From Pseudomonas ekonensis (GTDB lineage: Bacteria; Pseudomonadota; Gammaproteobacteria; Pseudomonadales; Pseudomonadaceae), in contig NZ_JAHSTS010000002.1 of assembly GCF_019145435.1 (NCBI RefSeq), positions 2,142,001 through 2,206,000 of the forward strand: a stretch of DNA of 64,000 nt, read 5' to 3'. Under the pieces are notes generated by a model that saw only the letters and a program-made list of their open reading frames with translations, did no database searches and was not told the origin of the DNA. Position 1 is the stretch's first letter; the number at the start of each line of letters is the position of its first letter. Shown here in pieces: positions 9,374 through 18,111 of the stretch. Made by a program: the position numbers and the translations under genes.

Positions 9374-10119
9374 TTGTGGAACCGACCTTCCAGACTGTGA
9401 CGGGAACCGGGATGGATCAGGCGCGCCGCCGTCACCGGCTGACGGCCCGACCAGGTGCGGCGGCGGATCAGCAGGCAGGGTTCGCCCTTCTCGATCTGCA
9501 GCAGCTTGCATTCGGACGGCTCGGCCAGGATCGCCTCGACCACGTGTTCGCCTTCGGTCAGCGGCGCGACCTGGTTCAGGTAGGCGTAAGGCGTCTGCAG
9601 GGTGAAGTCCTGCTTGAGGTATTCCGGCGCCACCAGCGCGTTGACGAAACGATCCTCGATCTGCACCGGGATGTCGTTCTCGTAGTGCACGATCAGCGAG
9701 TGGAACACCTTCTGCCCTTCGCGCATGTCCAGGGCCAACGCACGCTCGGAACCGGCGGCCTCCTCTTCGAGGACGATGACCTGGCAGGTGTGACGGTGGC
9801 CGCGGGACGCGATCTCGTCGGCGATGTTGTGCACTTCGAACAGCGCGGACTGGCTCTTGGGCTCGGCGACGAACGTGCCGACGCCTTGCATGCGCACCAG
9901 CAGGCCGTCGGCGGTCATCTCGCGCAGGGCGCGGTTGATGGTCATGCGGCTGAAGCCCAGTTGGCTGACCAGCTCGCTTTCCGACGGCACGCGGTAGTGC
10001 GGCGGCCAGTTACCGCTGTCGATCTGCTGGGTGATCATCTGTTTGACGCGGGCGTACAAGGGCGCCGGACTGTCGCCCATGTTCGCGGCCAACGGAGAGA
10101 CGGGTGGCGGAGTCGGCAC
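9370..10119 (-). CDS. hutC: HutC, GntR-family repressor of histidine utilisation
   Basis: This 249-residue repressor of the HutC subgroup of GntR regulators senses urocanate. The N-terminal winged helix runs from about residue 20 to 85 (LYARVKQMI, RVPSESELVSQLGFSRMTINRALREM), followed by a UTRA effector domain (about 100-240, with CLLIRRRTWSGRQPVTAARLIHPGSR at the end). The start is read as GTG at 10119, with AGGG eight bases upstream; an ATG at 10080 is possible but has no ribosome-binding site. It is divergent from hutF across an operator-bearing gap. Confidence 0.93.
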   Translation of the reverse strand: MPTPPPVSPLAANMGDSPAPLYARVKQMITQQIDSGNWPPHYRVPSESELVSQLGFSRMTINRALREMTADGLLVRMQGVGTFVAEPKSQSALFEVHNIADEIASRGHRHTCQVIVLEEEAAGSERALALDMREGQKVFHSLIVHYENDIPVQIEDRFVNALVAPEYLKQDFTLQTPYAYLNQVAPLTEGEHVVEAILAEPSECKLLQIEKGEPCLLIRRRTWSGRQPVTAARLIHPGSRHSLEGRFHK

Positions 10120-10184
10120 GGTGGATCCCTGTTCGTCTGGTGAAAGTTGCTAGCTTGCCGGAGTTTACCGGGCAGGCAAACGTC

Positions 10185-10202
10185 TGTATATGTATATACA
10201 AA
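10185..10202. promoter_or_regulatory. HutC operator in the hutC/hutF divergent region
   Basis: The stretch contains the perfect palindrome TGTATATACA (10191-10200) inside TGTATATGTATATACAAA, similar to the operator before hutU. It lies 25 bases upstream of hutF and about 65 bases upstream of hutC, so it can serve both repression of hutF and autoregulation of hutC. Confidence 0.75.
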
Positions 10203-10226
10203 TAACACACGATGGGGTGCTGAACC

Positions 10227-11591
10227 ATGTCCGCCTTCTTTGCCGAACGCGCGCTGCTGCCTAGTGGATGGGCCAACAATGTACGTCTTGAGGTCAACGC
10301 CGACGGCGTGCTGACCAGTGTCCAGGCCGATTCCACCGCAGACGGCGCCGAACGGCTGGGCGGTCCGCTGCTGCCGGGCATGCCGAACCTGCACTCCCAC
10401 GCCTTCCAGCGGGCGATGGCCGGACTGGCGGAAGTGGCCGGCAATCCGAACGACAGTTTCTGGACCTGGCGCGACCTGATGTACCGGCTCGTCGGAAAAA
10501 TCACGCCGGAGCAACTCGGCGTCATCGCCCGCCAGCTCTACATCGAAATGCTCAAGGCCGGCTACACCTCGGTGGCCGAATTCCATTACGTGCACCACGA
10601 CACCAGCGGCCGGCCTTACGCCGACCCGGCCGAACTGGCCTTGCGCATCAGCCAGGCCGCCGGCGCCGCCGGCATCGGCCTGACCCTGCTGCCGGTGCTC
10701 TACAGCCATTCCGGCTTCGGCGGCCAGGCGCCGAACGACGGCCAGCGCCGCTTCATCAACGGCACCGACGCCTACCTCGATCTGCAGGCGCGCCTGCAAC
10801 CGGTGCTGGCGCAACAGCAGGCGCAGTCGCTGGGCCTGTGTTTCCACTCGTTGCGCGCGGTCACCCCGCAGCAGATCAGCGACGTGCTGGCGGCCAGCGA
10901 CAAGCAGTGCCCGGTGCACATCCACATCGCCGAACAGCAGAAGGAAGTCGACGACTGCCTGAGCTGGAGCGGCCGCCGCCCGTTGCAGTGGCTGTACGAG
11001 AACGTCGAGGTCGATCCGCGCTGGTGCCTGGTGCATGCGACCCACGCCGATCCGGACGAAGTCACGCTGATGGCCAAGAGCCGCGCCATCGCCGGCCTGT
11101 GCCTGACCACCGAAGCCAACCTCGGCGACGGGATCTTCCCGGCGGTGGATTTCCTGGCCCAAGGCGGGCGCATGGGCATCGGTTCCGACAGCCACGTGTC
11201 GTTGAGCGTGGTGGAAGAGCTGCGCTGGCTGGAATACGGCCAGCGCCTGCGCGACCAACGGCGCAACCGCCTGTACGGCGCGGACCAGCCGATGGTCGGC
11301 CGCACCCTGTACGACGCGGCGCTGGACGGCGGCGCCCAGGCGCTGGGCCAGCCGATCGGCGCGTTGGAGGTCGGCAAGCGCGCCGACTGGATCACCCTCG
11401 ACGGCAGCGATCCGTACCTGGCGACCGCCCAGGGCGACGGCATCCTCAACCGCTGGCTGTTCGCCGGCGGCGACCGTCAGGTGCGCGACGTCATGGTGAA
11501 CGGCCAGTGGGTGGTGCGCGGCGGGCGGCATGCCGCAGAAGAGGACAGCGCCCGGGCGTTCACCCAGGTGCTGCGCGAGCTCCTGGGCTGA
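10227..11591 (+). CDS. hutF: Formimidoylglutamate deiminase HutF
   Basis: This 454-residue amidohydrolase converts N-formimino-L-glutamate to N-formyl-L-glutamate plus ammonia, the five-step branch of histidine breakdown used by pseudomonads. The metal-binding motif PNLHSHAFQRAM (about residues 53-64), HIHIAEQQKEV, the LVHATHADPDE segment and GSDSHVSLS (metal-binding Asp) are all present. It is expressed alone in the plus direction from the HutC-controlled divergent promoter and ends in a strong hairpin. Confidence 0.96.
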   Translation: MSAFFAERALLPSGWANNVRLEVNADGVLTSVQADSTADGAERLGGPLLPGMPNLHSHAFQRAMAGLAEVAGNPNDSFWTWRDLMYRLVGKITPEQLGVIARQLYIEMLKAGYTSVAEFHYVHHDTSGRPYADPAELALRISQAAGAAGIGLTLLPVLYSHSGFGGQAPNDGQRRFINGTDAYLDLQARLQPVLAQQQAQSLGLCFHSLRAVTPQQISDVLAASDKQCPVHIHIAEQQKEVDDCLSWSGRRPLQWLYENVEVDPRWCLVHATHADPDEVTLMAKSRAIAGLCLTTEANLGDGIFPAVDFLAQGGRMGIGSDSHVSLSVVEELRWLEYGQRLRDQRRNRLYGADQPMVGRTLYDAALDGGAQALGQPIGALEVGKRADWITLDGSDPYLATAQGDGILNRWLFAGGDRQVRDVMVNGQWVVRGGRHAAEEDSARAFTQVLRELLG

Positions 11592-11603
11592 CGCGGATCA
11601 AAA

Positions 11604-11633
11604 CGGCGGGAGCCAGCCTGCTGGCTCCCGCCG
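11604..11633. terminator. Strong hairpin between convergent hutF and blc
   Basis: A perfect 13-bp stem (CGGCGGGAGCCAG / CTGGCTCCCGCCG) closes a 4-base loop just after the hutF stop. There is no long T-run on either side, so it may act as a REP-like barrier or a weak bidirectional terminator for hutF and blc. Confidence 0.7.
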
Positions 11634-11649
11634 TGGTTGGCGGAACCGG

Positions 11650-12219
11650 TCAGTTGGAGGTCTTGGCCATCTGCCGGTCCGAGGTGCGCCAGATCAGCCG
11701 CGTGGTGTCGTACCCCTGCTGGCGCGCCTTGCTCAGCAACTCCTCGCGCACCACGCCGTTGACCGTCGGCGTGCGGGACAGCAGCCACAGGTAACGCCGG
11801 CTCGGGTCGCCGACGATGGCGGTCTTGTAGTCATCGCTGACGTACAGCACCCAGTACTGGCCCTTGGCGGTGCCCGGGATCAGCCGCGAGAACCACGTGT
11901 CGAACTCGACCCACAGCTTGTCGGTCTTGCCCGGCACCTGTGGATAAGCGGTGCCCTTGACCTCTTCCCACTGCCAGTCTTCCGTCAGGCAGCGGTTGAG
12001 CACCCCGAGGTTGCCGTCGGGCTGGAGGGTGTAGCGGGCTTCGGACTGTGCGCAGTTGCGCTGGAAATACATCGGCAGGCGCGCCAGCTCGTACCAGGTG
12101 CCCTGGTAGCGCTTGAGATTGACGCTGTGGACTGTCTTGGGCGCCAGCGGATCTTCACCGGTGGTGGCGCAGCCGGCCAATACCAGGCCGGCGAAAAGGA
12201 CAAGCAATAACCGCTTCAT
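11650..12219 (-). CDS. blc: Blc-type outer-membrane lipocalin
   Basis: This is a 189-residue lipoprotein of the bacterial lipocalin family. The signal peptide ends in the lipobox LVLAGC, so the mature protein starts at Cys16 with a lipid anchor. The lipocalin signature YQGTWYELARLP follows, and the barrel is complete (YWVLYVSDDYKTAIVGDPSRRYLWLLSR near the C-terminus). It is thought to bind lipids or fatty acids at the outer membrane. It is followed 31 bases... upstream in transcription by no gene; the small lipoprotein at 12251 precedes it in the same direction and may share its transcript. Confidence 0.92.
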   Translation of the reverse strand: MKRLLLVLFAGLVLAGCATTGEDPLAPKTVHSVNLKRYQGTWYELARLPMYFQRNCAQSEARYTLQPDGNLGVLNRCLTEDWQWEEVKGTAYPQVPGKTDKLWVEFDTWFSRLIPGTAKGQYWVLYVSDDYKTAIVGDPSRRYLWLLSRTPTVNGVVREELLSKARQQGYDTTRLIWRTSDRQMAKTSN

Positions 12220-12250
12220 TGTTTTTCTCCCGTGGGCGCGCGGCCCCGGT

Positions 12251-12505
12251 TCACTTCAGGCCTTGGCCGGAAAACATCAACACTTTGTCACCGGCGTACT
12301 GCACGCTGATAAAGCTCTTTTCGTCGCCCCAGGTGCAACTGGACATGCCGAGCGCACCCGCGCAATCGGTGGGTTTGCCGAGCAGGGTCTCCACCTCGGC
12401 CTTGGCCATCCCGGTCGAGAGCTTCGAGTAGTTTTCCTGATTGATCTTGCTGCAGGCGGCCAACAGCACGCAAAACGACAGCAAGGCGATAGAACGCAGC
12501 GACAT
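12251..12505 (-). CDS. Small lipoprotein, SmpA/OmlA-like or DUF3862-like fold
   Basis: This is an 84-residue secreted protein with a clear lipobox LLAAC (Cys18). The mature part NYSKLSTGMAKAEVETLLGKPTDC resembles the short beta-alpha SmpA/OmlA/BLIP-like domain, in which a G-M-x-x-x-E-V-x-x-x-L-G-x-P motif is typical. Two cysteines (CAGALGMSSC) may pair. It lies 31 bases upstream of blc in the same orientation, so the two could form an envelope lipoprotein operon. The exact function is unknown. Confidence 0.8.
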   Translation of the reverse strand: MSLRSIALLSFCVLLAACSKINQENYSKLSTGMAKAEVETLLGKPTDCAGALGMSSCTWGDEKSFISVQYAGDKVLMFSGQGLK

Positions 12506-12785
12506 GTGTAACTCCTGGAGCGGAAGGGGGATGGCCTGGCGCCAACCAGAAGCTTAGAAGAGAAAACCCCTGTCGGGTTCCCTCCCGGGCCGGCTATTTG
12601 TTGCCCCGCCCGTCTGCCTTTTCCCGATAAATCAGACACTTTGTAAGGCCATTGGGCATTTCGTCGCCTTTCGCGAAAACGGCCTCATCTTTGGCCCGCA
12701 GCGGTCGAAATAAGAGCAGCGCAAAGCCCGAGACTGTGGCAAATTGCCGCCCCTTCTTGACCAGCCCTCCGCGGTAGCTCATTTA

Positions 12786-14678
12786 ATGACCAGAAACATG
12801 AAATTCAGCCACAAGATCTTGTTGGCTGCCGCCCTCGTGGTGGCCGTTGCGTTCGCCTGTTTCATTTTGTTCAACGACTATCGCCAGCGCGAAACCCTGC
12901 GCAGCAGCACCGATGCGTCGATGCAGGAACTGGGCAGCCTGACCACCAGCAACATCCAGACCTGGCTGGAGAGCCGCATCCAGTTGCTGCAATCGCTGTC
13001 CCAGCAGATCGTCGCCGACGGCAACGCCCCGGCCAGCCTCAAGCGCATCATCGACCTGCCCGCCTACACCGGCAATTTCCAGCTCAGCTACTTCGGCGGC
13101 GCCGACGGCGTGATGTTCTCGGTGCCGGCCGGCAACCGCGCGCCGGACTACGACCCGCGCGCCCGCGGCTGGTACAAGGCGGCCAACGCCGCCCAGCAGA
13201 CCATCGTCACCGAACCCTACATCGCCGCCTCGTCGGGCAAGCTGGTGATCACCGTCGCCACCCCGGTGCAGCGCCAGGGCCAGATGATCGGTGTGGCCGG
13301 CGCCGACATCGACCTGTCCAGCATCAGCGCGATCATCAACTCGCTGAACTTCGGCGGCCACGGCCACGCGTTCATCGTCAGCCGCGAAGGCAAGATCCTG
13401 ATCCACCCGGACAGCAAACTGGTGCTCAAGAGCCTGGCCGACGCCTATCCCGACGGCGCGCCGAGCGTCAGCCCCGGCTTGAAGGAAGTCGAGGCCGACG
13501 GCAAGACCCAGCTGATCTCGTTCACCCACGTCAACGGCGTACCGTCGGCCGACTGGTACGTGGCGCTGGTGCTGGACAAGGACACCGCGTTCTCGATGCT
13601 CAGCGAATTCCGCACCTCGGCGCTGATCGCCATGGTGATCGCGGTGGTGATCATCATCGCCCTGCTCGGCATGCTGATCCGCGTCCTGATGCAGCCGCTG
13701 CTGACCATGGGCCGCGCCATGCACGACATCGCCGAAGGCGAAGGCGACCTGACCAAGCGCCTGACCATCCACGGCCACGACGAGTTCGGCGCCCTGGGCC
13801 TGTCGTTCAACCGTTTCGTGGAGCGCATCCACACCTCGATCCGCGAAGTGTCGTCGGCCACCGGGCAAGTCAACGAAGTCGCCCTGCGGGTGGTCGCTGC
13901 CTCCAACTCGTCGATGCACAACTCCGACCAGCAGGCCTCGCGCACCAACAGCGTGGCCGCCGCGATCAACCAGCTCGGTGCCGCCGCCCAGGAGATCGCC
14001 CAGAACGCCGCGCTCGCCTCGCAGCATTCCAGCGAAGCGCGCAGCCAGGCCGAAGACGGCCAGCAGGTGGTGGACAAGACCATCCACGCGATGCAGCAGC
14101 TGTCGGCGCAGATCAGCGATTCCTGCGGCAACATCGAGACCCTGAACAGCCACACGGTGAACATCGGCCAGATTCTGGAAGTGATCACCAGCATCTCCCA
14201 GCAGACCAACCTGCTGGCGCTCAACGCCGCCATCGAAGCGGCCCGTGCCGGCGAAGCGGGCCGCGGTTTCGCCGTGGTGGCCGACGAAGTGCGCAACCTG
14301 GCGCACCGCACCCAGGACTCGGCGCAGCAAGTGCAGAAGATGATCGAAGAACTGCAGGTCGGCGCGCGTCAGGCGGTCACCATCATGACCGACAGCCAGC
14401 GCCAGAGCGAAAGCAGCGTGGGCATCGCCAACCAGGCCGGCGAGCGTCTGGGCAGCGTGACCCAGCGCATCGGCGAGATCGACGGCATGAACCAGTCGGT
14501 GGCCACCGCCACCGAAGAGCAGACCGCCGTGGTGGAGTCGATCAACGTCGACATCAGCGAGATCAACATGCTGAACCAGGAAGGGGTGGAAAACCTGCAA
14601 GCGACGTTGCGTGCGTGCTCGGACCTCGAGCAGCAGGCGGCGCGGCTCAAGCATCTGGTGGGCAGTTTCAGGATCTGA
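12786..14678 (+). CDS. Methyl-accepting chemotaxis protein with amino-acid-type dCache domain
   Basis: This is a 630-residue transmembrane chemoreceptor resembling PctA/PctB/PctC of P. aeruginosa. A TM helix lies at about 9-30, a periplasmic double Cache domain at about 31-285, a second TM at about 287-310 ([19 protein letters not shown]), then HAMP and the signalling coiled coil with the hairpin tip [33 protein letters not shown]. Ligand-pocket residues of the amino-acid motif are present: Tyr122, Arg127, Trp129, Tyr130, Tyr145 and Asp174. The Asp normally two after Tyr145 is Ala147, so specificity may differ from PctA. ATG 12786 is used; ATG 12798 is an alternative. Likely ligands are amino acids or amines (inference). 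Confidence 0.9.
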   Translation: MTRNMKFSHKILLAAALVVAVAFACFILFNDYRQRETLRSSTDASMQELGSLTTSNIQTWLESRIQLLQSLSQQIVADGNAPASLKRIIDLPAYTGNFQLSYFGGADGVMFSVPAGNRAPDYDPRARGWYKAANAAQQTIVTEPYIAASSGKLVITVATPVQRQGQMIGVAGADIDLSSISAIINSLNFGGHGHAFIVSREGKILIHPDSKLVLKSLADAYPDGAPSVSPGLKEVEADGKTQLISFTHVNGVPSADWYVALVLDKDTAFSMLSEFRTSALIAMVIAVVIIIALLGMLIRVLMQPLLTMGRAMHDIAEGEGDLTKRLTIHGHDEFGALGLSFNRFVERIHTSIREVSSATGQVNEVALRVVAASNSSMHNSDQQASRTNSVAAAINQLGAAAQEIAQNAALASQHSSEARSQAEDGQQVVDKTIHAMQQLSAQISDSCGNIETLNSHTVNIGQILEVITSISQQTNLLALNAAIEAARAGEAGRGFAVVADEVRNLAHRTQDSAQQVQKMIEELQVGARQAVTIMTDSQRQSESSVGIANQAGERLGSVTQRIGEIDGMNQSVATATEEQTAVVESINVDISEINMLNQEGVENLQATLRACSDLEQQAARLKHLVGSFRI

Positions 14679-14693
14679 GGCGCCTTCACCGGC

Positions 14694-14773
14694 CGCCGCC
14701 CGGAGCAAGCCCTCTCCCACAGGGATCTGTGTCGTTCACGAACCCACTGTGGGAGTGGGCCCGCTCCGGGCGG
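14694..14773. repeat. REP doublet, imperfect
   Basis: Arms at 14694-14721 and 14747-14773 carry the inverted core CTCCCACAG / CTGTGGGAG with GC-rich flanks (GCCGCCCGGAGC / GCTCCGGGCGG). It lies between the convergent chemoreceptor and DUF924 genes and could act as a terminator for both. Confidence 0.75.
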
Positions 14774-14793
14774 TGATCCGCCGCAAAGCGACT

Positions 14794-15396
14794 CTAGAAA
14801 CCCGCACCCGGCTGCGAAAGGTAAACCAACTCCTCAGCCGTCGACTCCCGCCCCAACACCGCGTTGCGGTGCGGAAACCGCCCGAACCGGGCGATCACCT
14901 TCCGGTGCCGTTCGGCATAGTCCAGATTGTCGGCAAACACCGCACGCTCGGCCTGCGGCTGTTCGTCCGTCAGCGCCATGAACCTTGAGACGGCCTCGTT
15001 CTGCACCGCGAGGTTCTCGCAGTGCTCGAACACCAGGTAGATGAACACCCGCTGGATCGGCTTCAGTCGCCGGTCGAAGTCCGCCGCAATGCCCTGGGCG
15101 ACCAGCTTCTGGGCACGGGCATCACCGGAAAACGCCTGGGGTGTGTCGCGATAGATCATGCGCGGCAGTTGATCGAGCAGCAGCACCACGGCCAGCCAAC
15201 CCTCGGGACATTGCGTCCACCCGGTCAAGCCGCCGGCCAGGGCCTGATCGACAAAGACCCCGAAACGCTCCCGCGCTTCGAGGTCCTGGCTGTCGCGTTT
15301 GCCGAACCACAACGCGCCCTTTTGCGCCGCCGTTGCGCTCGCCGATCCGGCATGGCCGAACCACCAGTCGAGCAACGGCTGCCAGGGCGCGTCCAT
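14794..15396 (-). CDS. DUF924 family protein
   Basis: This is a 200-residue cytoplasmic protein of the DUF924 family (all-alpha, TPR-like fold). Recognisable segments are VLLLDQLPRMIYRDTPQAFSGDARAQ, FIYLVFEHCENLAVQNEAV and ERHRKVIARFGRFPHRNAVLGR, which are the family's conserved core. No biochemical role is established. The gene follows fbp by three bases and is probably co-transcribed with it. Confidence 0.9.
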   Translation of the reverse strand: MDAPWQPLLDWWFGHAGSASATAAQKGALWFGKRDSQDLEARERFGVFVDQALAGGLTGWTQCPEGWLAVVLLLDQLPRMIYRDTPQAFSGDARAQKLVAQGIAADFDRRLKPIQRVFIYLVFEHCENLAVQNEAVSRFMALTDEQPQAERAVFADNLDYAERHRKVIARFGRFPHRNAVLGRESTAEELVYLSQPGAGF

Positions 15397-15399
15397 GGG

Positions 15400-16410
15400 T
15401 CAGGCCTTGTGGTAGGCCGTGGCGCGTTCGACTTCTTCCTTCGAGCCGAGGAACACCGCCACGCGCTGGTGCAGGCCTTCAGGCTGAATGTCGAGGATGC
15501 GCTGGTGGCCGTCGGTGGACGCGCCGCCCGCCTGTTCCACCAGGAACGACATCGGGTTGGCTTCGTACATCAGGCGCAGCTTGCCCGGCTTGGACGGCTC
15601 GCGGCTGTCGCGCGGGTACATGAACAGGCCGCCGCGGGTCAGGATGCGGTGCACGTCCGCGACCATCGAAGCGATCCAGCGCATGTTGTAGTTCTTCTTC
15701 AGCGGGCCGGTCTCGCCTTCCAGCAGTTCGCCGACGTAGCGCTGCACCGGGGCTTCCCAGTGACGCTGGTTGGACATGTTGATGGCGAATTCCTGGGTGG
15801 CGGTCGGAATGGTGATGTTTTCGTGGGTGAGCACGAAGCTGCCCATCTCGCGGTCCAGGGTGAAGCCCTTCACGCCGTTGCCCAGGGTCAGGATCAGCAT
15901 GGTCTGCGGGCCGTAGATCGCGTAGCCGGCGGCGACCTGCTGGGTGCCCGGCTGCAGGAAGGCCTTCTCGTTCAGGCTTTCGTTCTGGCTCAGGTATTCG
16001 TTCGGGCAGCGCAGCACCGAGAAGATGGTGCCGACCGACACGTTGACGTCGATGTTCGACGAACCGTCCAGAGGGTCGAACACCAGCAGGTAGGCGCCTT
16101 TAGGGTACTTGCCCGGGATCTGGTAGGCATTGTCCATCTCTTCGGAGGCCATGCCGGCCAGGTGGCCGCCCCACTCGTTGGCTTCGAGCAGGATTTCGTT
16201 GGACAGCACGTCCAGCTTCTTCTGCACTTCGCCCTGGACGTTCTCGGTGCCCATGCTGCCCAGCACGCCGCCGAGGGCGCCTTTGGACACGGCGTGGCTG
16301 ATTTCCTTGCAGGCACGCGCCACCACTTCGATCAGGAAGCGCAGATCGGCAGGGGTATTGTTGCTGCGGGTCTGCTCAATCAAATAGCGACTCAGGGTAA
16401 CGCGGGACAT
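15400..16410 (-). CDS. fbp: Fructose-1,6-bisphosphatase class I
   Basis: This 336-residue enzyme hydrolyses fructose-1,6-bisphosphate in gluconeogenesis. Metal and substrate motifs include [14 protein letters not shown], the [27 protein letters not shown] core (metal-binding DPLDGSSN) and the C-terminal [37 protein letters not shown]. The length is normal. It is the first gene of a short unit with the DUF924 gene. Confidence 0.97.
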   Translation of the reverse strand: MSRVTLSRYLIEQTRSNNTPADLRFLIEVVARACKEISHAVSKGALGGVLGSMGTENVQGEVQKKLDVLSNEILLEANEWGGHLAGMASEEMDNAYQIPGKYPKGAYLLVFDPLDGSSNIDVNVSVGTIFSVLRCPNEYLSQNESLNEKAFLQPGTQQVAAGYAIYGPQTMLILTLGNGVKGFTLDREMGSFVLTHENITIPTATQEFAINMSNQRHWEAPVQRYVGELLEGETGPLKKNYNMRWIASMVADVHRILTRGGLFMYPRDSREPSKPGKLRLMYEANPMSFLVEQAGGASTDGHQRILDIQPEGLHQRVAVFLGSKEEVERATAYHKA

Positions 16411-16630
16411 GGACGGCTCCGGTGGAATGGGGGGCTGAAAAACCCGCGCAGTTTACAGGGAGTCTGGAAACCTAGCGAGCGGTGACGCCCGTAAACGTGC
16501 GTCGGGGCAATTCCTGCCATCTGACGGGATTGGCGGGACAGAGTTCAGGCACGGGATTGAGCGTAGCCCGGAACGGGACGGGCGGTGCTGCGTTGAGCAT
16601 GACCGCCCCCCCTTTTTGCCTGATCGGCCG

Positions 16631-16723
16631 CCTTCGCGGGCAAGCCCTCTCCCACAAGGATCTTCAGTGGACACAAATCCAGTGAACACCCTCTTCTGCT
16701 GTGGGAGCGGGCTTGCCCGCGAT
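16631..16723. repeat. REPIN-like REP doublet
   Basis: Arms at 16631-16656 and 16699-16723 are inverted (GCGGGCAAGCCCTCTCCCACA versus TGTGGGAGCGGGCTTGCCCGC). This occupies most of the 16411-16746 gap between fbp and the DUF3999 gene. The remainder (16411-16620) contains the fbp upstream region with no gene I can support. Confidence 0.85.
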
Positions 16724-16746
16724 CCGGCGCCCAGCGCCGGCCAACC

Positions 16747-18111
16747 TCAGGGCTTGGCCGGCGGCTTGCGCAACAGGCTGAACGCCATCGCCCCCAGGAA
16801 CAGCACGCTGAGCAGCAGCACCGCCCACAGCCCGAACTTCTTCCAGTTCGTGTCCGCCGTCGCCGTCGTAGTGGCGGTCGAGGTCTGGGGCGCGAGCGCC
16901 TCGCCCTGCACCGTGGCCTTGCCCAGCGCCGCCAGTTTCGCCGGGGTGAAATCAGGAATCAGCGTGGACAGCGGCAAGTTCGCGGTCTTCACGCCGGCGT
17001 TGCCCAGCGCCAGGCTGTAGGGCCCTTCGCCCCGGGCCAGGAAGATCACCTGCGTGGCGCGCACCGCGTACTTCAGACTCGGCGCCTGTTCGCCGAGGCC
17101 GCCGCCGCGCTCGTCGACCGTCAGCCTGAGCTGCTGGACGGTCTGCCCGTACAACTGCAATTCGTTCTGCACCACGTCCTGGCCGTTCTGGGTCAGGCGA
17201 TAGAGCAAACCGCCGGTCAGCGTCTGCCACGGCAGGCTGGTTTCGCGGCGCCCGGCCAGCGTCACCGGTGCCAGGCTGTTGGCCTGCCTGAGTTCCACCT
17301 GCACCCGCTCGACGTTCAGTCCCATCGGCAGTTGCCAGGTGTATTCGCCGGCCTTGCCGCGGCTGCCGGCCAGCGCCTGCGACCAGACCAACGGCAGCGG
17401 CACCTGACGCGGGTCGCTGCTCTTGAGCTGCGCCGCCGTCAGGGCCGGCGCCGAGGCCGGCGAGTCCCACAGCAGGCGCAGGTAACGGGCGTTCTGGCCC
17501 GGCAGGGCCACTTCGTGCTGTTCGACCTGCTCATCGGCAAAGGTCAGCCGCGCCACCTGCCCTTCGCCCCACGGGCGCCAGTGCTGCAGGTCGTCGCTGG
17601 CCTCGATGGAAAAGCGCTGGAAGCCGTCCCGCTCGCTGCTCCAGTCGAGGATCAGTTGCTGCAGCGGCGCCTTGACCGCGCTGGCGTCGAGCAGCCAGCC
17701 GCGCAGGGTTTCCTCGCCCGCCTCCAGTTGGCTGGACGGCTGCACCTCGACCAGCGTGCCGCTGGTGGTGGACTGGATGCGCACGTTCGGCGCCCGCTCC
17801 TGGGCGTCGGCGGCGCCGTACAGCGGGAACCGCTTCACGTCGTGCAACTGGCCGTCGTCGCGGGTCTGCGCCGATTCACGGGCCAGGGCGTAGGCCTGCG
17901 GCTCGCCGGCGGCGTTGAACACCCGCAGATCGCTGAGGTCGGTCTGCCGCGCCTGCAATTGCGCGCTCAGCGGCAACTCCAGGCGATACCACGGGCCGTC
18001 GCCGGTGACCGCCAACGGGATCTGCACGGCGAAGTCCGCCGGTTTTTCCTGGGCGCCGACCGTCATGGCCACGCCCAGCATCAGCCACCCCAGATTAAGC
18101 TTGCGACTCAA
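16747..18111 (-). CDS. DUF3999 family membrane-anchored protein
   Basis: This is a 454-residue protein with an N-terminal signal peptide (LNLGWLMLGVAMTVGAQE), a large periplasmic beta-rich region rich in paired Trp/Arg motifs (for example YLRLLWDSPASAPALTAAQL), and one C-terminal TM helix (LWAVLLLSVLFLGAMAFSLL) followed by basic residues. The start is read as TTG at 18111, overlapping the TGA of the preceding DUF2339 gene as TTGA, with GGAGGAG upstream; an in-frame extension far upstream is only a shadow of the DUF2339 gene. DUF3999 and DUF2339 are a recurrent pair of unknown function, presumably an envelope complex. Confidence 0.87.
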   Translation of the reverse strand: MSRKLNLGWLMLGVAMTVGAQEKPADFAVQIPLAVTGDGPWYRLELPLSAQLQARQTDLSDLRVFNAAGEPQAYALARESAQTRDDGQLHDVKRFPLYGAADAQERAPNVRIQSTTSGTLVEVQPSSQLEAGEETLRGWLLDASAVKAPLQQLILDWSSERDGFQRFSIEASDDLQHWRPWGEGQVARLTFADEQVEQHEVALPGQNARYLRLLWDSPASAPALTAAQLKSSDPRQVPLPLVWSQALAGSRGKAGEYTWQLPMGLNVERVQVELRQANSLAPVTLAGRRETSLPWQTLTGGLLYRLTQNGQDVVQNELQLYGQTVQQLRLTVDERGGGLGEQAPSLKYAVRATQVIFLARGEGPYSLALGNAGVKTANLPLSTLIPDFTPAKLAALGKATVQGEALAPQTSTATTTATADTNWKKFGLWAVLLLSVLFLGAMAFSLLRKPPAKP

